A DNA stretch of 64,000 bases from Streptomyces collinus Tu 365 (GCF_000444875.1 NC_021985.1:3915535-3979534), one strand, 5' to 3'. Shown: positions 15,693 through 24,986, counted from the first letter of the stretch. Notes: a model not told the origin generated them from the letters alone. A program made the numbers and translations.

Positions 15693-17939
15693 ATGCTTGG
15701 ATCAACCCACGGCACCCTCACCACCGACTCCCGCCGGGCCCGGGTCATCGCCTGCGGCGAGCAGCGGCCCGGACCCGCCGTCCACGGCCGGGCCGATTCC
15801 CCGGACGGCGCGGCGGACGGCGCCGACGTCGACGTCAGCGGGCGGCCGCTGTCCGCCGCCGTACCGGACCTGGCGCGGCTCTTCCGGCCCGAGTCGGTCG
15901 CCGTGATCGGCGCCTCGGACACCGAGGGCCGGCCGAACACCGGGATCACCCGGCAACTGCTGGACTGGGCCGGGCGGGTCGGGGCCCGGGTGCATCCGGT
16001 GCACCCCACGCGGCCGTCCGTGTTCGGCGTCCCCTGCCACGCCCGTGTCGCCGACCTGCCCGAACCGGTCGACCTGGCCGTCCTGCTGGTGGCGGACCCG
16101 CTGCCGGTCGTCGAGGAACTCGCCGAGGCCAAGGTCAGGTTCGCCGTCGCCTTCGCCTCCGGGTTCGCCGAGACCGGCGCGGCGGGGGCCGAGGCGCAGG
16201 AACGGCTCGCGGAGGCGGTGCGGCGCTCGGGACTGCGGCTGCTCGGGCCGAACACCAACCTGAACGCCTTCGAGCGGTTCCGGGAGGACCTGGACGGACC
16301 CGCCATCGCGCTCATCACCCAGTCGGGGCACCAGGGCAGGCCGGTCTTCGCCCTGCAGGAGCTGGGCATCCGGCTCTCCCACTGGGCGCCCACCGGCAAC
16401 GAGGCCGACCTGGAGACCGCCGACTTCGTCTCCTGGTTCGCCGAGCGGCCCGAGGTCGGCGCCATCGCCTGCTACGTGGAGGGCCTGAAGGACGGCCGGG
16501 CCTTCCTGCTGGCCGCCGACCGCGCCGCCCGCCGCGGGGTGCCGGTGGTGGCGGTGAAGGTGGGCCGCACGGAGGCCGGGGCGCGCACGGCCGCCTCCCA
16601 CACGGGCAAGCTCACCGGCGCCGACGAGGTGGTGGACGCGGCCATGCGGCAGTACGGCGTGATCCGCGTGGACGGACTCGACGAACTCCAGGACACCGCG
16701 GCCCTGCTGGCCCGGGCCCGGGCGCCGCTGGCCGACGGGGTCGCCGTCTGCTCCATCTCCGGCGGCACCGGCGCGCACGTCGCCGACCTGGCCGCCGGGC
16801 ACGGACTGCGGCTGCCGCGGCTGTCCGCCGAGAAACAGGCCGAGCTGCACCAGTGGATACCCGGGTACCTGGACGTGGCCAACCCGGTGGACACCGGCGG
16901 GCACCCGGTCGGTGACGCGCGCGGCCGCCGGATCATCGACGCGATCCTCGCCGACCCGCAGGTGGGCGTGCTGATCTGCCCGGTGACCGGGCCCTTCCCG
17001 CCGCTCAGCGACCGGCTGGTGCGCGACCTGGTCGAGGCCGCCGAGGAGACGGACAAGCTGGTCTGCGTGGTGTGGGGGTCGCCGGTCGGCACCGAGCCGG
17101 CGTACCGGGAGGTGCTGCTCGGCTCCTCCCGGGTGGCCACCTTCCGGACCGTGGGCAACTGCCTGGGGGCCGTGCGGGCGTGGCTCGACCACCACCGCTT
17201 CGCCGACGGCTACCGCTCCCCCTTCGACGAGGCACCGCGCACCCCCTCCCCCTCCTTCCGCAAGGCCGAGGCCCTGATGCGGCCCGGCCAGCAGCTCAGC
17301 GAGCACGGCGCCAAGCAGCTGCTGCGCGCCTACGGCATCCGGGTGCCGCGCGAGCAGCTCGTGACCAGCGCGGCGGCGGCCGTGCGGGCGGCCGGGCAGG
17401 TCGGCTACCCGGTGGTGATGAAGGCGTCCGGCGCCCGGATCGCCCACAAGACCGAACTGGGCCTGGTGAAGATCGGCCTGACCTCGGCCAGCCAGGTCCG
17501 GGACGCCTACCGCGAGCTGACCGACATCGCCCGCTACGAAGGCGTCCCGCTGGACGGCGTCCTGGTGTGCCAGATGGTCGAGCAGGGCGTGGAGATGGTC
17601 GTCGGGGTGACCCACGACGAGCTGTTCGGGCCGACCGTGACGGTGGGGCTCGGCGGGGTGCTGGTGGAGGTGCTGCGCGACGCGGCCGTACGGGTGCCGC
17701 CGTTCGGCGAGGAGCAGGCCCGGGACATGCTCGCCGAGCTGCGCGGACGGGCCCTGCTGGACGGTGTGCGGGGGCGGCCGCCCGCCGACCTCGACGCCCT
17801 CGTGGAGGTCGTCCTGCGGGTCCAGCGCATGGCGCTCGAACTGGGCGGGCGGATCGCCGAGCTGGACGTCAACCCGCTGCTGGTGCTGCCCCGCGGGCAG
17901 GGCGCGGTGGCGCTGGACGCGCTGGTGGTGTGCCGGTGA
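15693..17939 (+). CDS. Acyl-CoA synthetase, NDP-forming (acetate-CoA ligase family)
   Basis: 748 residues. After a ~55-residue N-terminal extension come a CoA-binding domain (ESVAVIGASDTEGRPN), a succinyl-CoA-synthetase-like ligase domain with the phospho-His segment SHTGKLTGAD, and a C-terminal ATP-grasp domain (YPVVMKASGARIAHKTELGLV, ELDVNPLLVLP). It forms acyl-CoA from acid, CoA and NTP with NDP release, so it can run reversibly to recover ATP. ATG 15693 follows GGAGCGGG; ATG 15651, two bases after the operator, is in frame and possible for a leaderless message. GTGA overlap with the next gene. Confidence 0.86.
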   Translation: MLGSTHGTLTTDSRRARVIACGEQRPGPAVHGRADSPDGAADGADVDVSGRPLSAAVPDLARLFRPESVAVIGASDTEGRPNTGITRQLLDWAGRVGARVHPVHPTRPSVFGVPCHARVADLPEPVDLAVLLVADPLPVVEELAEAKVRFAVAFASGFAETGAAGAEAQERLAEAVRRSGLRLLGPNTNLNAFERFREDLDGPAIALITQSGHQGRPVFALQELGIRLSHWAPTGNEADLETADFVSWFAERPEVGAIACYVEGLKDGRAFLLAADRAARRGVPVVAVKVGRTEAGARTAASHTGKLTGADEVVDAAMRQYGVIRVDGLDELQDTAALLARARAPLADGVAVCSISGGTGAHVADLAAGHGLRLPRLSAEKQAELHQWIPGYLDVANPVDTGGHPVGDARGRRIIDAILADPQVGVLICPVTGPFPPLSDRLVRDLVEAAEETDKLVCVVWGSPVGTEPAYREVLLGSSRVATFRTVGNCLGAVRAWLDHHRFADGYRSPFDEAPRTPSPSFRKAEALMRPGQQLSEHGAKQLLRAYGIRVPREQLVTSAAAAVRAAGQVGYPVVMKASGARIAHKTELGLVKIGLTSASQVRDAYRELTDIARYEGVPLDGVLVCQMVEQGVEMVVGVTHDELFGPTVTVGLGGVLVEVLRDAAVRVPPFGEEQARDMLAELRGRALLDGVRGRPPADLDALVEVVLRVQRMALELGGRIAELDVNPLLVLPRGQGAVALDALVVCR

Positions 17940-18724
17940 GCGCGCCCCTGCGGCAGGAGGTCCGTGACGGCGTCTCGTACGTCACCCTGGACCGGCCCGA
18001 GGCCCTCAACGCCCTCACGCCCGCACTGCGGGACCGGCTGATCGAGCTGCTGGCTCAGGCGTCGGCGGATCCGGACGTCCGGGCCGTCGTCCTGACCGGC
18101 ACCGGGCGCGGCTTCTGCGCGGGCGCGGACCTCAGCGGGGGCGCGGGCGGCGGGGAACGCGTGCCGGGGGACGTGGCCCGCACCCTGCGGCTCGGCGCCC
18201 AGCGGCTGGTCGCCGCCGTGCTCGACTGCGAGAAACCGGTGATCGCGGCCGTGAACGGCACGGCGGCCGGGCTCGGCGCCCATCTGGCGTTCGCCTGCGA
18301 CCTGGTGCTGGCCGCCGAGTCGGCGCGGTTCGTCGAGGTGTTCGTCCGGCGCGGTCTCGTCCCGGACGGCGGCGGCGCCTATCTGCTGCCCCGGCTGATC
18401 GGCCCGCAGCGCACCAAGGAGCTGATGTTCTTCGGCGACGCGGTCACGGCGGCGGACGCGCGGCACCTCGGACTGGTCAACCGGGTGGTGCCGGACGGCG
18501 AGCTGGAGAAGACCGCCCGGGAGTGGGCGGCCCGGCTGGCCACCGGCCCGACCCGGGCGCTGGCGATGGCCAAGCAGCTGGTGAACGCCTCCCTGGACGG
18601 CGACCGCGCCGGCGCCTTCGCGGCGGAGGCGGCCGCCCAGGAGATCAACCTGACGACCCGGGACGCCCAGGAGGGCCTGCGGGCGTTCACGGAGCGGCGG
18701 GCGGCCGGGTTCCGGGGCCGCTGA
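17936..18724 (+). CDS. Enoyl-CoA hydratase/isomerase (PaaG-like)
   Basis: 262 residues from GTG 17936, overlapping the synthetase stop by four bases. Crotonase motifs: YVTLDRPEALNALTP, GRGFCAGADLSGG, NGTAAGLGAHLAFACDLVLAA, and RRGLVPDGGGAYLLPRLIG, the last typical of the PaaG/EchA isomerase-hydratase group. Likely acts on an unsaturated acyl-CoA made by the paired dehydrogenases. Its end is 54 bases before the next operator, which starts a new transcription unit. Confidence 0.88.
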   Translation: MSAPLRQEVRDGVSYVTLDRPEALNALTPALRDRLIELLAQASADPDVRAVVLTGTGRGFCAGADLSGGAGGGERVPGDVARTLRLGAQRLVAAVLDCEKPVIAAVNGTAAGLGAHLAFACDLVLAAESARFVEVFVRRGLVPDGGGAYLLPRLIGPQRTKELMFFGDAVTAADARHLGLVNRVVPDGELEKTAREWAARLATGPTRALAMAKQLVNASLDGDRAGAFAAEAAAQEINLTTRDAQEGLRAFTERRAAGFRGR

Positions 18725-18778
18725 GCTTCCGCCCGGCCCTTCCCCGGGTCTTCCCCGACCCTCCCCGGCTCTTCCTAT

Positions 18779-18793
18779 CTGACGAGCCGTCAG
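18779..18793. promoter_or_regulatory. Operator palindrome upstream of the HsaB-like reductase
   Basis: CTGACGAGCCGTCAG, perfect in its arms, preceded by TAT and 16 bases before ATG 18810. A four-codon reading frame (ATG 18799 to TGA) ends inside the reductase start (TGATG). Confidence 0.8.
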
Positions 18794-18809
18794 CTTCAAT
18801 GGAAGGGTG

Positions 18810-19421
18810 ATGGGACACGCAGGGGCGGCGGCCGCCGCCGTCCGGTACCTGGGGTCGGCCGCTTCGGCGGGGCCGGTGGAGGCGCTGCCGCGCCCGGAGT
18901 TGCGGTGTGTGCGCGCGGACGAGCGGGCGCCGGTCGACCCGGCGGTGTTCCGGCGGGTGCTCGGGAGCTTCCCGACCGGGGTGACCGTGATCACCGCACC
19001 GGCCGCGGCGGACGGGGAGTCCCCGGCCGGCTTCGCCTGCCAGTCGTTCTCCTCCCTGTCCCTCGACCCGCCGCTCGTCTGCTTCATGGTCGGCCGCACG
19101 TCGGCCACCTGGCCGCGGATCGCCCGCGCGGGCGTCTTCTGCGTCAACGTGCTGAGCGCCGGGCAGGGCGGGCTGTGCCGGGCCTTCGCGGTGAGCGGCG
19201 CCGACAAGTTCGCGGGGGTGGCGTACGACGCGGCCCCCGTCTCCGGCGCCCCGCGGCTCGCCGGGGCCGCCGCCTGGATCGACTGCGTGGTGCATGCCGT
19301 GCACACCGGGGGCGACCACCTGGTCGTCGTCGGACGGGTGAGCGCCCTCGGTGCGGACGGGGCGGCCGATCCGCTGGTCTTCCACCGGGGCAGGTTCGCC
19401 CGGCTCGGCGACGGCTTCTAA
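18810..19421 (+). CDS. HsaB-like flavin reductase (FMN-binding split barrel)
   Basis: 203 residues. From residue 42 it closely follows remembered mycobacterial HsaB, which supplies reduced flavin to the 3-HSA hydroxylase HsaA in steroid ring degradation: DPAVFRRVLGSFPTGVTVIT, GFACQSFSSLSLDPPLVCF, FCVNVL, DKFAGV, GGDHLVVVGRV, PLVFHRG. The extra ~41 residues at the start suggest the true start may be GTG 18909, which has CGGAG nine bases upstream. No HsaA-type oxygenase is in the window, so the electron acceptor is unknown. The TAA stop overlaps the stop of the convergent MFS gene. Confidence 0.88.
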   Translation: MGHAGAAAAAVRYLGSAASAGPVEALPRPELRCVRADERAPVDPAVFRRVLGSFPTGVTVITAPAAADGESPAGFACQSFSSLSLDPPLVCFMVGRTSATWPRIARAGVFCVNVLSAGQGGLCRAFAVSGADKFAGVAYDAAPVSGAPRLAGAAAWIDCVVHAVHTGGDHLVVVGRVSALGADGAADPLVFHRGRFARLGDGF

Positions 19422-20722
19422 GCGGCCGCGAGGACGGGGACCGCCGGACGCCGCCTGATCACCAGGGCCATCAGGGCCGCCGCCGCGCACAGGGTGCCCG
19501 CGGCGTACCAGACGATGTCGTAGGAGCCGAAGACGTCCCGGGCGACGCCGCCGAGGAAGGCGACCAGGGCCGCGCCGACCTGGTGCGAGGCGAGCACCCA
19601 GCCGAAGACGATGGCGCTGTCCTCACCGTAGTGCTCCCGGCACAGGGCCAGGGTGGGCGGGACGGTCGCCACCCAGTCGAGGCCGTAGAAGACGATGAAG
19701 AAGATCATGGGCGGGTGGACCGACGGCCCCAGCAGCATGGGCAGGAAGAGCAGCGAGACACCGCGCAGGGCGTAGTAGACGGCGAGCAGCCGGCGCGGTT
19801 CGAAGCGGTCGGTGAACCAGCCGGAGGCGATGGTGCCGACGACGTCGAACACCCCGACCACCGCGAGCAGCGAGGCCGCCGCCGTGACGGGCATGCCGTG
19901 GTCGTGGGCGGCGGGCACGAAGTGCGTCTGGACCAGGCCGTTGGTGGAGGCGCCGCAGATCGCGAAGGTACCGGCGAGCAGCCAGAACGGGCCGGTGCGG
20001 ACGGCGGAGCCGAGCACCGCGAGGGTGCGCCGCGCGGCACCGGTGACCGGCGCCGGCTTGGGCACGAACTCCTCGGCGCCGTACGGCCTCTGGCCCACGT
20101 CGGCGGGGTGGTCGCGCAGCAGCAGCCAGACGAAGGGGACGACGGCGAGCGCGGCCAGGGCGACGGTCACGGCGGCCGGGCGCCAGTCGTACGCCTCGAC
20201 CATCCACGACAGCAGCGGCAGGAAGATGAGCTGCCCGGAGGCGGAGGCGGCGGTGAGGATGCCGCTGACCAGCCCGCGCCGGGTGGTGAACCAGCGGTTG
20301 GTGACGGTCGCGGCGAAGGCGAGCGCCATCGACCCCGAGCCGAGGCCGACCAGCAGGCCCCAGCACAGCAGCAGCTGCCAGGCCGCCGTCATCCACACGG
20401 TCAGACCGGAGCCGATCGCTATCACCGTCAGCGCGACGGCGACGACCTTGCGGATGCCGAACCGGTCCATCAGCGCGGCGGCGAACGGCGCGGTGAGCCC
20501 GTACAGCGCGAGGTTGACCGAGACGGCGGCGCCGATCGTGCCGCGCGACCAGCCGAACTCCTGGTGCAGCGGGTCGATGAGCAGTCCCGGCAGGGAGCGG
20601 AAGGCCGCCGCGCCGATGATCGTGACGAAGGTGACGGCGGCGACGAACCAGGCCCGGTGCACACGGCGGTGCCGGGCGGGCGGTGCCTGGACGGGGACGG
20701 CGGCTTCGGTTGTCTGAGTCAC
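19418..20722 (-). CDS. MFS transporter, OFA/monocarboxylate type
   Basis: 434 residues with 12 predicted membrane helices and a central cytoplasmic loop. FGWSRGTIGAAVSVNLALYGL and a DRFGIRKV loop between helices 2 and 3 are typical of the oxalate/formate and monocarboxylate porter branch of MFS. A likely uptake system for the acid degraded by the surrounding enzymes, but direction and substrate are inferred. Divergent from the GlxA-type regulator with 70 bases between; no copy of the palindrome there, so control may be by that regulator. Confidence 0.88.
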   Translation of the reverse strand: MTQTTEAAVPVQAPPARHRRVHRAWFVAAVTFVTIIGAAAFRSLPGLLIDPLHQEFGWSRGTIGAAVSVNLALYGLTAPFAAALMDRFGIRKVVAVALTVIAIGSGLTVWMTAAWQLLLCWGLLVGLGSGSMALAFAATVTNRWFTTRRGLVSGILTAASASGQLIFLPLLSWMVEAYDWRPAAVTVALAALAVVPFVWLLLRDHPADVGQRPYGAEEFVPKPAPVTGAARRTLAVLGSAVRTGPFWLLAGTFAICGASTNGLVQTHFVPAAHDHGMPVTAAASLLAVVGVFDVVGTIASGWFTDRFEPRRLLAVYYALRGVSLLFLPMLLGPSVHPPMIFFIVFYGLDWVATVPPTLALCREHYGEDSAIVFGWVLASHQVGAALVAFLGGVARDVFGSYDIVWYAAGTLCAAAALMALVIRRRPAVPVLAAA

Positions 20723-20792
20723 GTCACAAGAGTGCGGTCACCGGCTCCGCGCAACGAGTGGCCCGGTGGACAGTGTTCGCTAGGATCGGGCC

Positions 20793-21899
20793 ATGAATCT
20801 CGGCCAGGACATCCGCCCGCACCGGATCGTCGTCCTCGCGCTGGACGGCCTGCTCCCCTTCGAGCTGGGCATTCCGCACCGGATCTTCGGCCGCCCCCAC
20901 GACGCCGAGGGCCGGCCCCTGTACGAGGTCGTGACCTGCTCGGTCCGGCCGCCCGGCCCGGTCGAGACCGACGCCGACTTCACGGTGCACGTCCCGAACG
21001 GCCCCGAGGCCCTGGCGACGGCCGACACGGTGATCGTCCCGGCGTCGTACGAACTGGGCCCGGTCTACGAGGAGGGCCGGCTCACCGAGGAACTGGCGGC
21101 CGCGCTCGCCCTGGTCCGTCCCGGCACCCGCATGGCCTCCATCTGCACCGGCGTCTACGTCCTCGCCGCCGCCGGGTACCTCGACGGCCGCCCGGCGACC
21201 ACCCACTGGGCCGACGCCGAGCGCTTCCAGCGCCTGTTCCCGCGGATCAGGACGGACGCGGACGTGCTGTTCATCGACGACGGGGACGTGCTCACCTCGG
21301 CCGGGGTGGCCGCCGGGATCGACCTGTGCCTGCACATGGTGCGGCGCGACCACGGGACGGCCGTCGCCAACGACGTGGCCCGCCGCACGGTCGTGCCGCC
21401 GCACCGCGACGGCGGCCAGGCCCAGTACATCCACCGCCCGGTGCCCGACCCCCAGCTCGCCACGACCACCGCGGCGCGCGCCTGGGCCCTGGGGCGGCTG
21501 CACGAGCCGATCCAGCTGCGGGACATGGCGGAGCAGGAGGCGATGTCGGTGCGCACCTTCACCCGCCGCTTCCGCGAGGAGGTCGGGGTGAGCCCCGGCC
21601 AGTGGCTCACCCAGCAGCGGGTCGAGCGCGCCCGCCACCTGCTGGAGTCCACCGGTCTCTCGGTCGACCAGGTGGCCCAGGAGGCCGGTTTCGGCACCGC
21701 CCAGTCGATGCGCCAGCACCTCCAGGCCGCGCTCGGGGTCACCCCCACCGCCTACCGGCGCACCTTCCGGACCGGCGGCGGCGCCGAGGACCCGGACGGG
21801 TTCGCGGCCGCGGTCCCGGCTCAGAAGGTCAGCACCGCCCGCGCCACCCGCCCCGCCTCCGCGTCCGCCCGCGCCTTCTCGAAGTCCTCCACCGGGTAG
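20793..21899 (+). CDS. GlxA-type AraC regulator (DJ-1/PfpI domain + AraC HTH)
   Basis: 368 residues. Residues ~10-190 form a class I glutamine amidotransferase/DJ-1-like domain with ASICTGVYVLAAAGYLDGRPATTHW, including the Cys of the nucleophile elbow; residues ~230-330 are two AraC helix-turn-helix units (MSVRTFTRRFREEVGVSPGQWL, VAQEAGFGTAQSMRQHLQAALGVTPTAYRRTF). A TAGGAT -10 ends 6 bases before ATG 20793, so the message is probably leaderless. The last 79 bases overlap the convergent alcohol dehydrogenase gene. Likely regulator of the MFS gene or the alcohol dehydrogenase unit. Confidence 0.88.
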   Translation: MNLGQDIRPHRIVVLALDGLLPFELGIPHRIFGRPHDAEGRPLYEVVTCSVRPPGPVETDADFTVHVPNGPEALATADTVIVPASYELGPVYEEGRLTEELAAALALVRPGTRMASICTGVYVLAAAGYLDGRPATTHWADAERFQRLFPRIRTDADVLFIDDGDVLTSAGVAAGIDLCLHMVRRDHGTAVANDVARRTVVPPHRDGGQAQYIHRPVPDPQLATTTAARAWALGRLHEPIQLRDMAEQEAMSVRTFTRRFREEVGVSPGQWLTQQRVERARHLLESTGLSVDQVAQEAGFGTAQSMRQHLQAALGVTPTAYRRTFRTGGGAEDPDGFAAAVPAQKVSTARATRPASASARAFSKSSTG

Positions 21900-22870
21900 G
21901 CCGCGGTCACCAGCTCGTCCAGCAGCAGGCGGCCCTGGCGGTACAGCTCGGCGTAGAGGGGGATGTCCCGCTGGGGACGGGAGGAGCCGTAGCGGCAGCC
22001 GAGGATCGCCTTGTCCAGGAACATCGCGGAGACGACGAAGGACGCCTCGGCGCCCGCCGGTGGCATGCCGAGCAGGACGGCCTGTCCGTGCCGGTCCAGG
22101 AGGTCGACCGCCCGGTGGACCAGCTCCACCCGGCCGACGCACTCGAAGACGTGGTCGGCGCCCGTCGGCAGGACGTCCCGCACGCCCTCCGTGGAGGTCA
22201 GGAACTCGGTGGCGCCGAACCGCCGGGCCACCGCCTCCTTGGCCGGGTTGGCGTCCACGGCGACGACGGTGAGCGCCCCGGCGAGCCGCGCGCCCTGGAG
22301 GACGTTCAGGCCGATGCCGCCCGTGCCGATGACGACGACGCTGTCCCCGCGGTCCACCCGGGCCCGGTTGAGCACAGCGCCGACGCCGGTCAGCACCCCG
22401 CAGCCGATCAGCGCGGCCGACGTCAGCGGGACGTCCGCGGGGATCCGCACCGCCTGCACGGCGCGGACGACCGTGCGTTCCGCGAAGGCCGAGTTGCAGG
22501 CGAACTGGTACAGCGGCCGGTTCCCCCGGCTGAAGGGCCGGCCGGGGCGGCCGATCGCCTCGCGGCACATCGTCGGGCGGCCCCGGTCGCACTCCGGGCA
22601 GGTGCCGCAGTTGGCGAGCGTGGACAGGGCCACATGGTCACCGGGGACGACGTGGGTGACGCCCGCGCCGACCGCCTCCACCACGCCGGCGCCCTCGTGG
22701 CCGAGCACCACCGGCACCGGGAACGGGATGGTGCCGTCCACCACCGACAGGTCGCTGTGGCACAGGCCGGCCGCCGCGACCGCCACCCGCACCTCGCCGG
22801 GACCCGGCTCCCGCACCGCGAGGTCGTCCACCACCTCGACCCGCGTGCCGTCGAACACCACACCGCGCAT
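21821..22870 (-). CDS. Zinc-dependent alcohol dehydrogenase (MDR family)
   Basis: 349 residues. Catalytic zinc ligands Cys (GLCHSDLSVVDG) and His (GHEGAGVVEAVG); structural zinc loop NCGTCPECDRGRPTMC; Rossmann motif VVVIGTGGIGLNVLQGARLAG. Oxidises an alcohol with NAD, probably a hydroxylated intermediate or alcohol substrate. Its ATG overlaps the stop of the acyl-CoA dehydrogenase (TGATG), so it is the third gene of the SDR-ACAD-ADH operon read leftward from the operator at 24972. Confidence 0.9.
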   Translation of the reverse strand: MRGVVFDGTRVEVVDDLAVREPGPGEVRVAVAAAGLCHSDLSVVDGTIPFPVPVVLGHEGAGVVEAVGAGVTHVVPGDHVALSTLANCGTCPECDRGRPTMCREAIGRPGRPFSRGNRPLYQFACNSAFAERTVVRAVQAVRIPADVPLTSAALIGCGVLTGVGAVLNRARVDRGDSVVVIGTGGIGLNVLQGARLAGALTVVAVDANPAKEAVARRFGATEFLTSTEGVRDVLPTGADHVFECVGRVELVHRAVDLLDRHGQAVLLGMPPAGAEASFVVSAMFLDKAILGCRYGSSRPQRDIPLYAELYRQGRLLLDELVTAAYPVEDFEKARADAEAGRVARAVLTF

Positions 22871-24018
22871 CACACGGCCCCCTTCGGCTCTCTGGGCAGG
22901 CCGAGCACCCGCTCGGCGATGATCGTGCGCTGGACCTGGTCGGAGCCGCCGTAGATGGTGTCGGCCCGGGAGAAGAGGAACAGGTGCTGCCCGGCGTCGA
23001 GTTCGTACGGCGCCTCGGGCGACCAGTCGGCCGGGCCGGCCGCCGCCGCGGCGCCCCGTACCCCCACCGCCAGCTCCCCGAGCCGCTGGTGCCAGTCGGC
23101 CCACAGCAGCTTGGCCACGCTGGGCGCGCCGGAGTCCGCGGAACCGCCGAGGGTGCGCAGCGCGTTCCAGCGCATGGTGCGCAGTTCGGCCCACTGGCGC
23201 ACCAGCCGGGCGCGCATCACCGGGTCGTCGGCGGCGCCGGTGCGCACGGCCGTCTCGACGACCCGCGCCAGCTCCTCGGCGAACCCGATCTGCTGCGCCA
23301 GCGTCGACACCCCGCGCTCGAAGCCCAGCAGGCTCATCGCCACCCGCCAGCCCTGCCCCTCGCCGCCGACGACGTGCCCGGCGGCCGCGTGCGCCCCGTC
23401 GAAGAAGACCTCGTTGAAGTCGCTGGTGCCGGTCAGCTGGCGGATGGGCCGGACCTCGATGCGGCCGGGCTGGTCCATGGGGACCAGCAGGAAGCTCAGC
23501 CCGTGGTGGCGGCGGCTGGCCGGGTCCGTGCGGGCCAGCACGAAGCACCAGTCGGCCTCGTGCGCGAGGGAGGTCCAGATCTTCTGGCCGGTGATCCGGT
23601 AACGCCCGCCCTCGCGTACCGCCACCGTGCGCAGGGCGGCCAGGTCGGAGCCCGCGCCGGGTTCGCTGTAGCCCTGGCACCACAGTTCCTCGCCGGCCGC
23701 GACGGGCGGCAGGAAGCGGTTCTTCTGCTCCTCGGTGCCGTGGGCGATGAGGGTCGGGGCGAGCAGGTTCTCCCCGATGTGCCCGGAGCGCGGGGGCGCG
23801 GCGGACCGGGCGTACTCCTCGGCCCAGGCGACCTGCTGGGTGAGCGGGGCGCTGCGGTTGCCGTACCCGGCCTCGGGCCAGCCGAGGCCGATCCAGCCGG
23901 CGGTGCCGAGCGTCCGCTCCCAGCCGCGGCGCTCCGCGCCCGGAGCCGCGTGCGCCGCCAGCCAGGCCCGGGCCTCGGCCCGGAACGCCTCGTCCTCGGG
24001 CGTGAATCCAAAGTCCAC
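22870..24018 (-). CDS. Acyl-CoA dehydrogenase (FadE26/29-like, catalytic type)
   Basis: 382 residues from GTG 24018, preceded by GAGGAGG. FAD and substrate motifs: WCQGYSEPGAGSDLAALRT, GQKIWTSLAHEADWC, IYGGSDQVQRTIIAERVLGLPREPKG. LLGFERGVST carries the Glu expected as catalytic base in the large subunits of alpha2-beta2 steroid acyl-CoA dehydrogenases. No obvious small partner is next to it; the 400-residue subunit at 10136-11338 could serve. Member of the SDR-ACAD-ADH operon. Confidence 0.9.
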   Translation of the reverse strand: MDFGFTPEDEAFRAEARAWLAAHAAPGAERRGWERTLGTAGWIGLGWPEAGYGNRSAPLTQQVAWAEEYARSAAPPRSGHIGENLLAPTLIAHGTEEQKNRFLPPVAAGEELWCQGYSEPGAGSDLAALRTVAVREGGRYRITGQKIWTSLAHEADWCFVLARTDPASRRHHGLSFLLVPMDQPGRIEVRPIRQLTGTSDFNEVFFDGAHAAAGHVVGGEGQGWRVAMSLLGFERGVSTLAQQIGFAEELARVVETAVRTGAADDPVMRARLVRQWAELRTMRWNALRTLGGSADSGAPSVAKLLWADWHQRLGELAVGVRGAAAAAGPADWSPEAPYELDAGQHLFLFSRADTIYGGSDQVQRTIIAERVLGLPREPKGAV

Positions 24019-24037
24019 AGCGCCTCCTCGGCGTCGG

Positions 24038-24949
24038 TCAGGCGTTGGGCCGGGAGCCCTCCCGGGCCGCCTGCTCCATCGCCTCCAGGCGGGCCAGCAT
24101 CGGCATCGGGTCCACCCCCACCGAGCCCGGCAGGAACCGGGCGATGGTCTGCGGCGTCCAGCCGCCGGGGGCGTACGCGGCACGCAGCTCGCGGGGCTGG
24201 GCCCACACCGCGAGCTTCGGCCCGGCGATCGTGTACACCTGGCCCGTGATCCGCTGCTCCGCCGCCTGCCGGGACAGCAGGTAGACCACCAGCGCGGCCA
24301 CGTCCGCCGGCTCGCCGATCTCCGCCAGCTCCATCGGCACGCCGGCCGACATCCGGGTACGGGCCACGGGCGCGACGGCGTTGGCGGTCACCCCGTACTT
24401 GTGCAGCCCCAGGGCGGCGCTGCGCACGAGCGAGATGATCCCGCCCTTCGCGGCGCTGTAGTTGGCCTGCGCGACCGAGCCCTGGTGGTTGCCGCTGGTG
24501 AAGCCGATCAGGGTGCCGGACCGCTGCCCGCGCATGACGGCGGAGGCGGCCCGGAAGACGGTGAAGGTGCCCTTGAGGTGGGTGGCGACCACCTGGTCCC
24601 ACTCCTCCTCGGACATGTTGAACAGCATGCGTTCGCGCAGGATGCCGGCCACGCAGACGGCCCCGTCGATGCGGCCCCAGGCGGACAGGGCGGCGTCGAC
24701 GACCCGCTGCCCGCCCGCCATCGTGGAGATGTCGTCGGCGACCGCGACCGCCTCGCCGCCGGCCGCCTCGATCTCCTTGACGACCCCGTCGGCGATCTCG
24801 CTCGTCGGCGAGGACCCGTCGGTGGACACCCCGTAGTCGTTGACGACGACCCTGGCTCCCTCGGCCGCCGCCGCGAGGGCGACCGCGCGTCCGATGCCCC
24901 GTCCGGCGCCCGTCACGGCGACCACCTTGTCGGTCAAGAAGTTCCCCAC
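24038..24949 (-). CDS. Hsd4A-like short-chain dehydrogenase (MFE-2 type 3-hydroxyacyl-CoA)
   Basis: 303 residues from GTG 24949 with GAAGGGG upstream. Classical SDR: TGAGRGIGRA near 14, NxAG replaced by VCVAGILRER, catalytic Ser/Tyr/Lys in GFTSGNHQGSVAQANYSAAKGG. The stretch VVVNDYG followed by AGILRERMLFNMSEEEWDQVVATHLKGTF is the signature of peroxisomal MFE-2/Hsd4A enzymes, which oxidise (3R)- or 22-hydroxyacyl-CoA intermediates in sterol side-chain degradation. First gene of a three-gene leftward operon, 23 bases from the operator. Confidence 0.88.
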   Translation of the reverse strand: MGNFLTDKVVAVTGAGRGIGRAVALAAAAEGARVVVNDYGVSTDGSSPTSEIADGVVKEIEAAGGEAVAVADDISTMAGGQRVVDAALSAWGRIDGAVCVAGILRERMLFNMSEEEWDQVVATHLKGTFTVFRAASAVMRGQRSGTLIGFTSGNHQGSVAQANYSAAKGGIISLVRSAALGLHKYGVTANAVAPVARTRMSAGVPMELAEIGEPADVAALVVYLLSRQAAEQRITGQVYTIAGPKLAVWAQPRELRAAYAPGGWTPQTIARFLPGSVGVDPMPMLARLEAMEQAAREGSRPNA

Positions 24950-24971
24950 GCCCGGCCCCTTCCCGAAGTTT

Positions 24972-24986
24972 CTGACGGACCGTTAG
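24972..24986. promoter_or_regulatory. Operator palindrome between the SDR operon and the cyclase gene
   Basis: CTGACGGACCGTTAG, one arm mismatch (T for C). It lies 23 bases upstream of the SDR start and 50 upstream of the cyclase start. TTAGAT overlapping its right arm could serve as -10 toward the cyclase. Confidence 0.72.

Noticed and set aside
18799..18812. Leader micro-ORF (ATG GAA GGG TGA) before the HsaB-like gene
   Set aside because: Only three sense codons; likely chance, although its stop overlaps the reductase start.
18905..22954. A 1349-codon open frame on the plus strand
   Set aside because: It runs antisense or out of frame across five well-supported genes and has Arg/Gly/Pro-rich composition, the usual product of high GC third positions.
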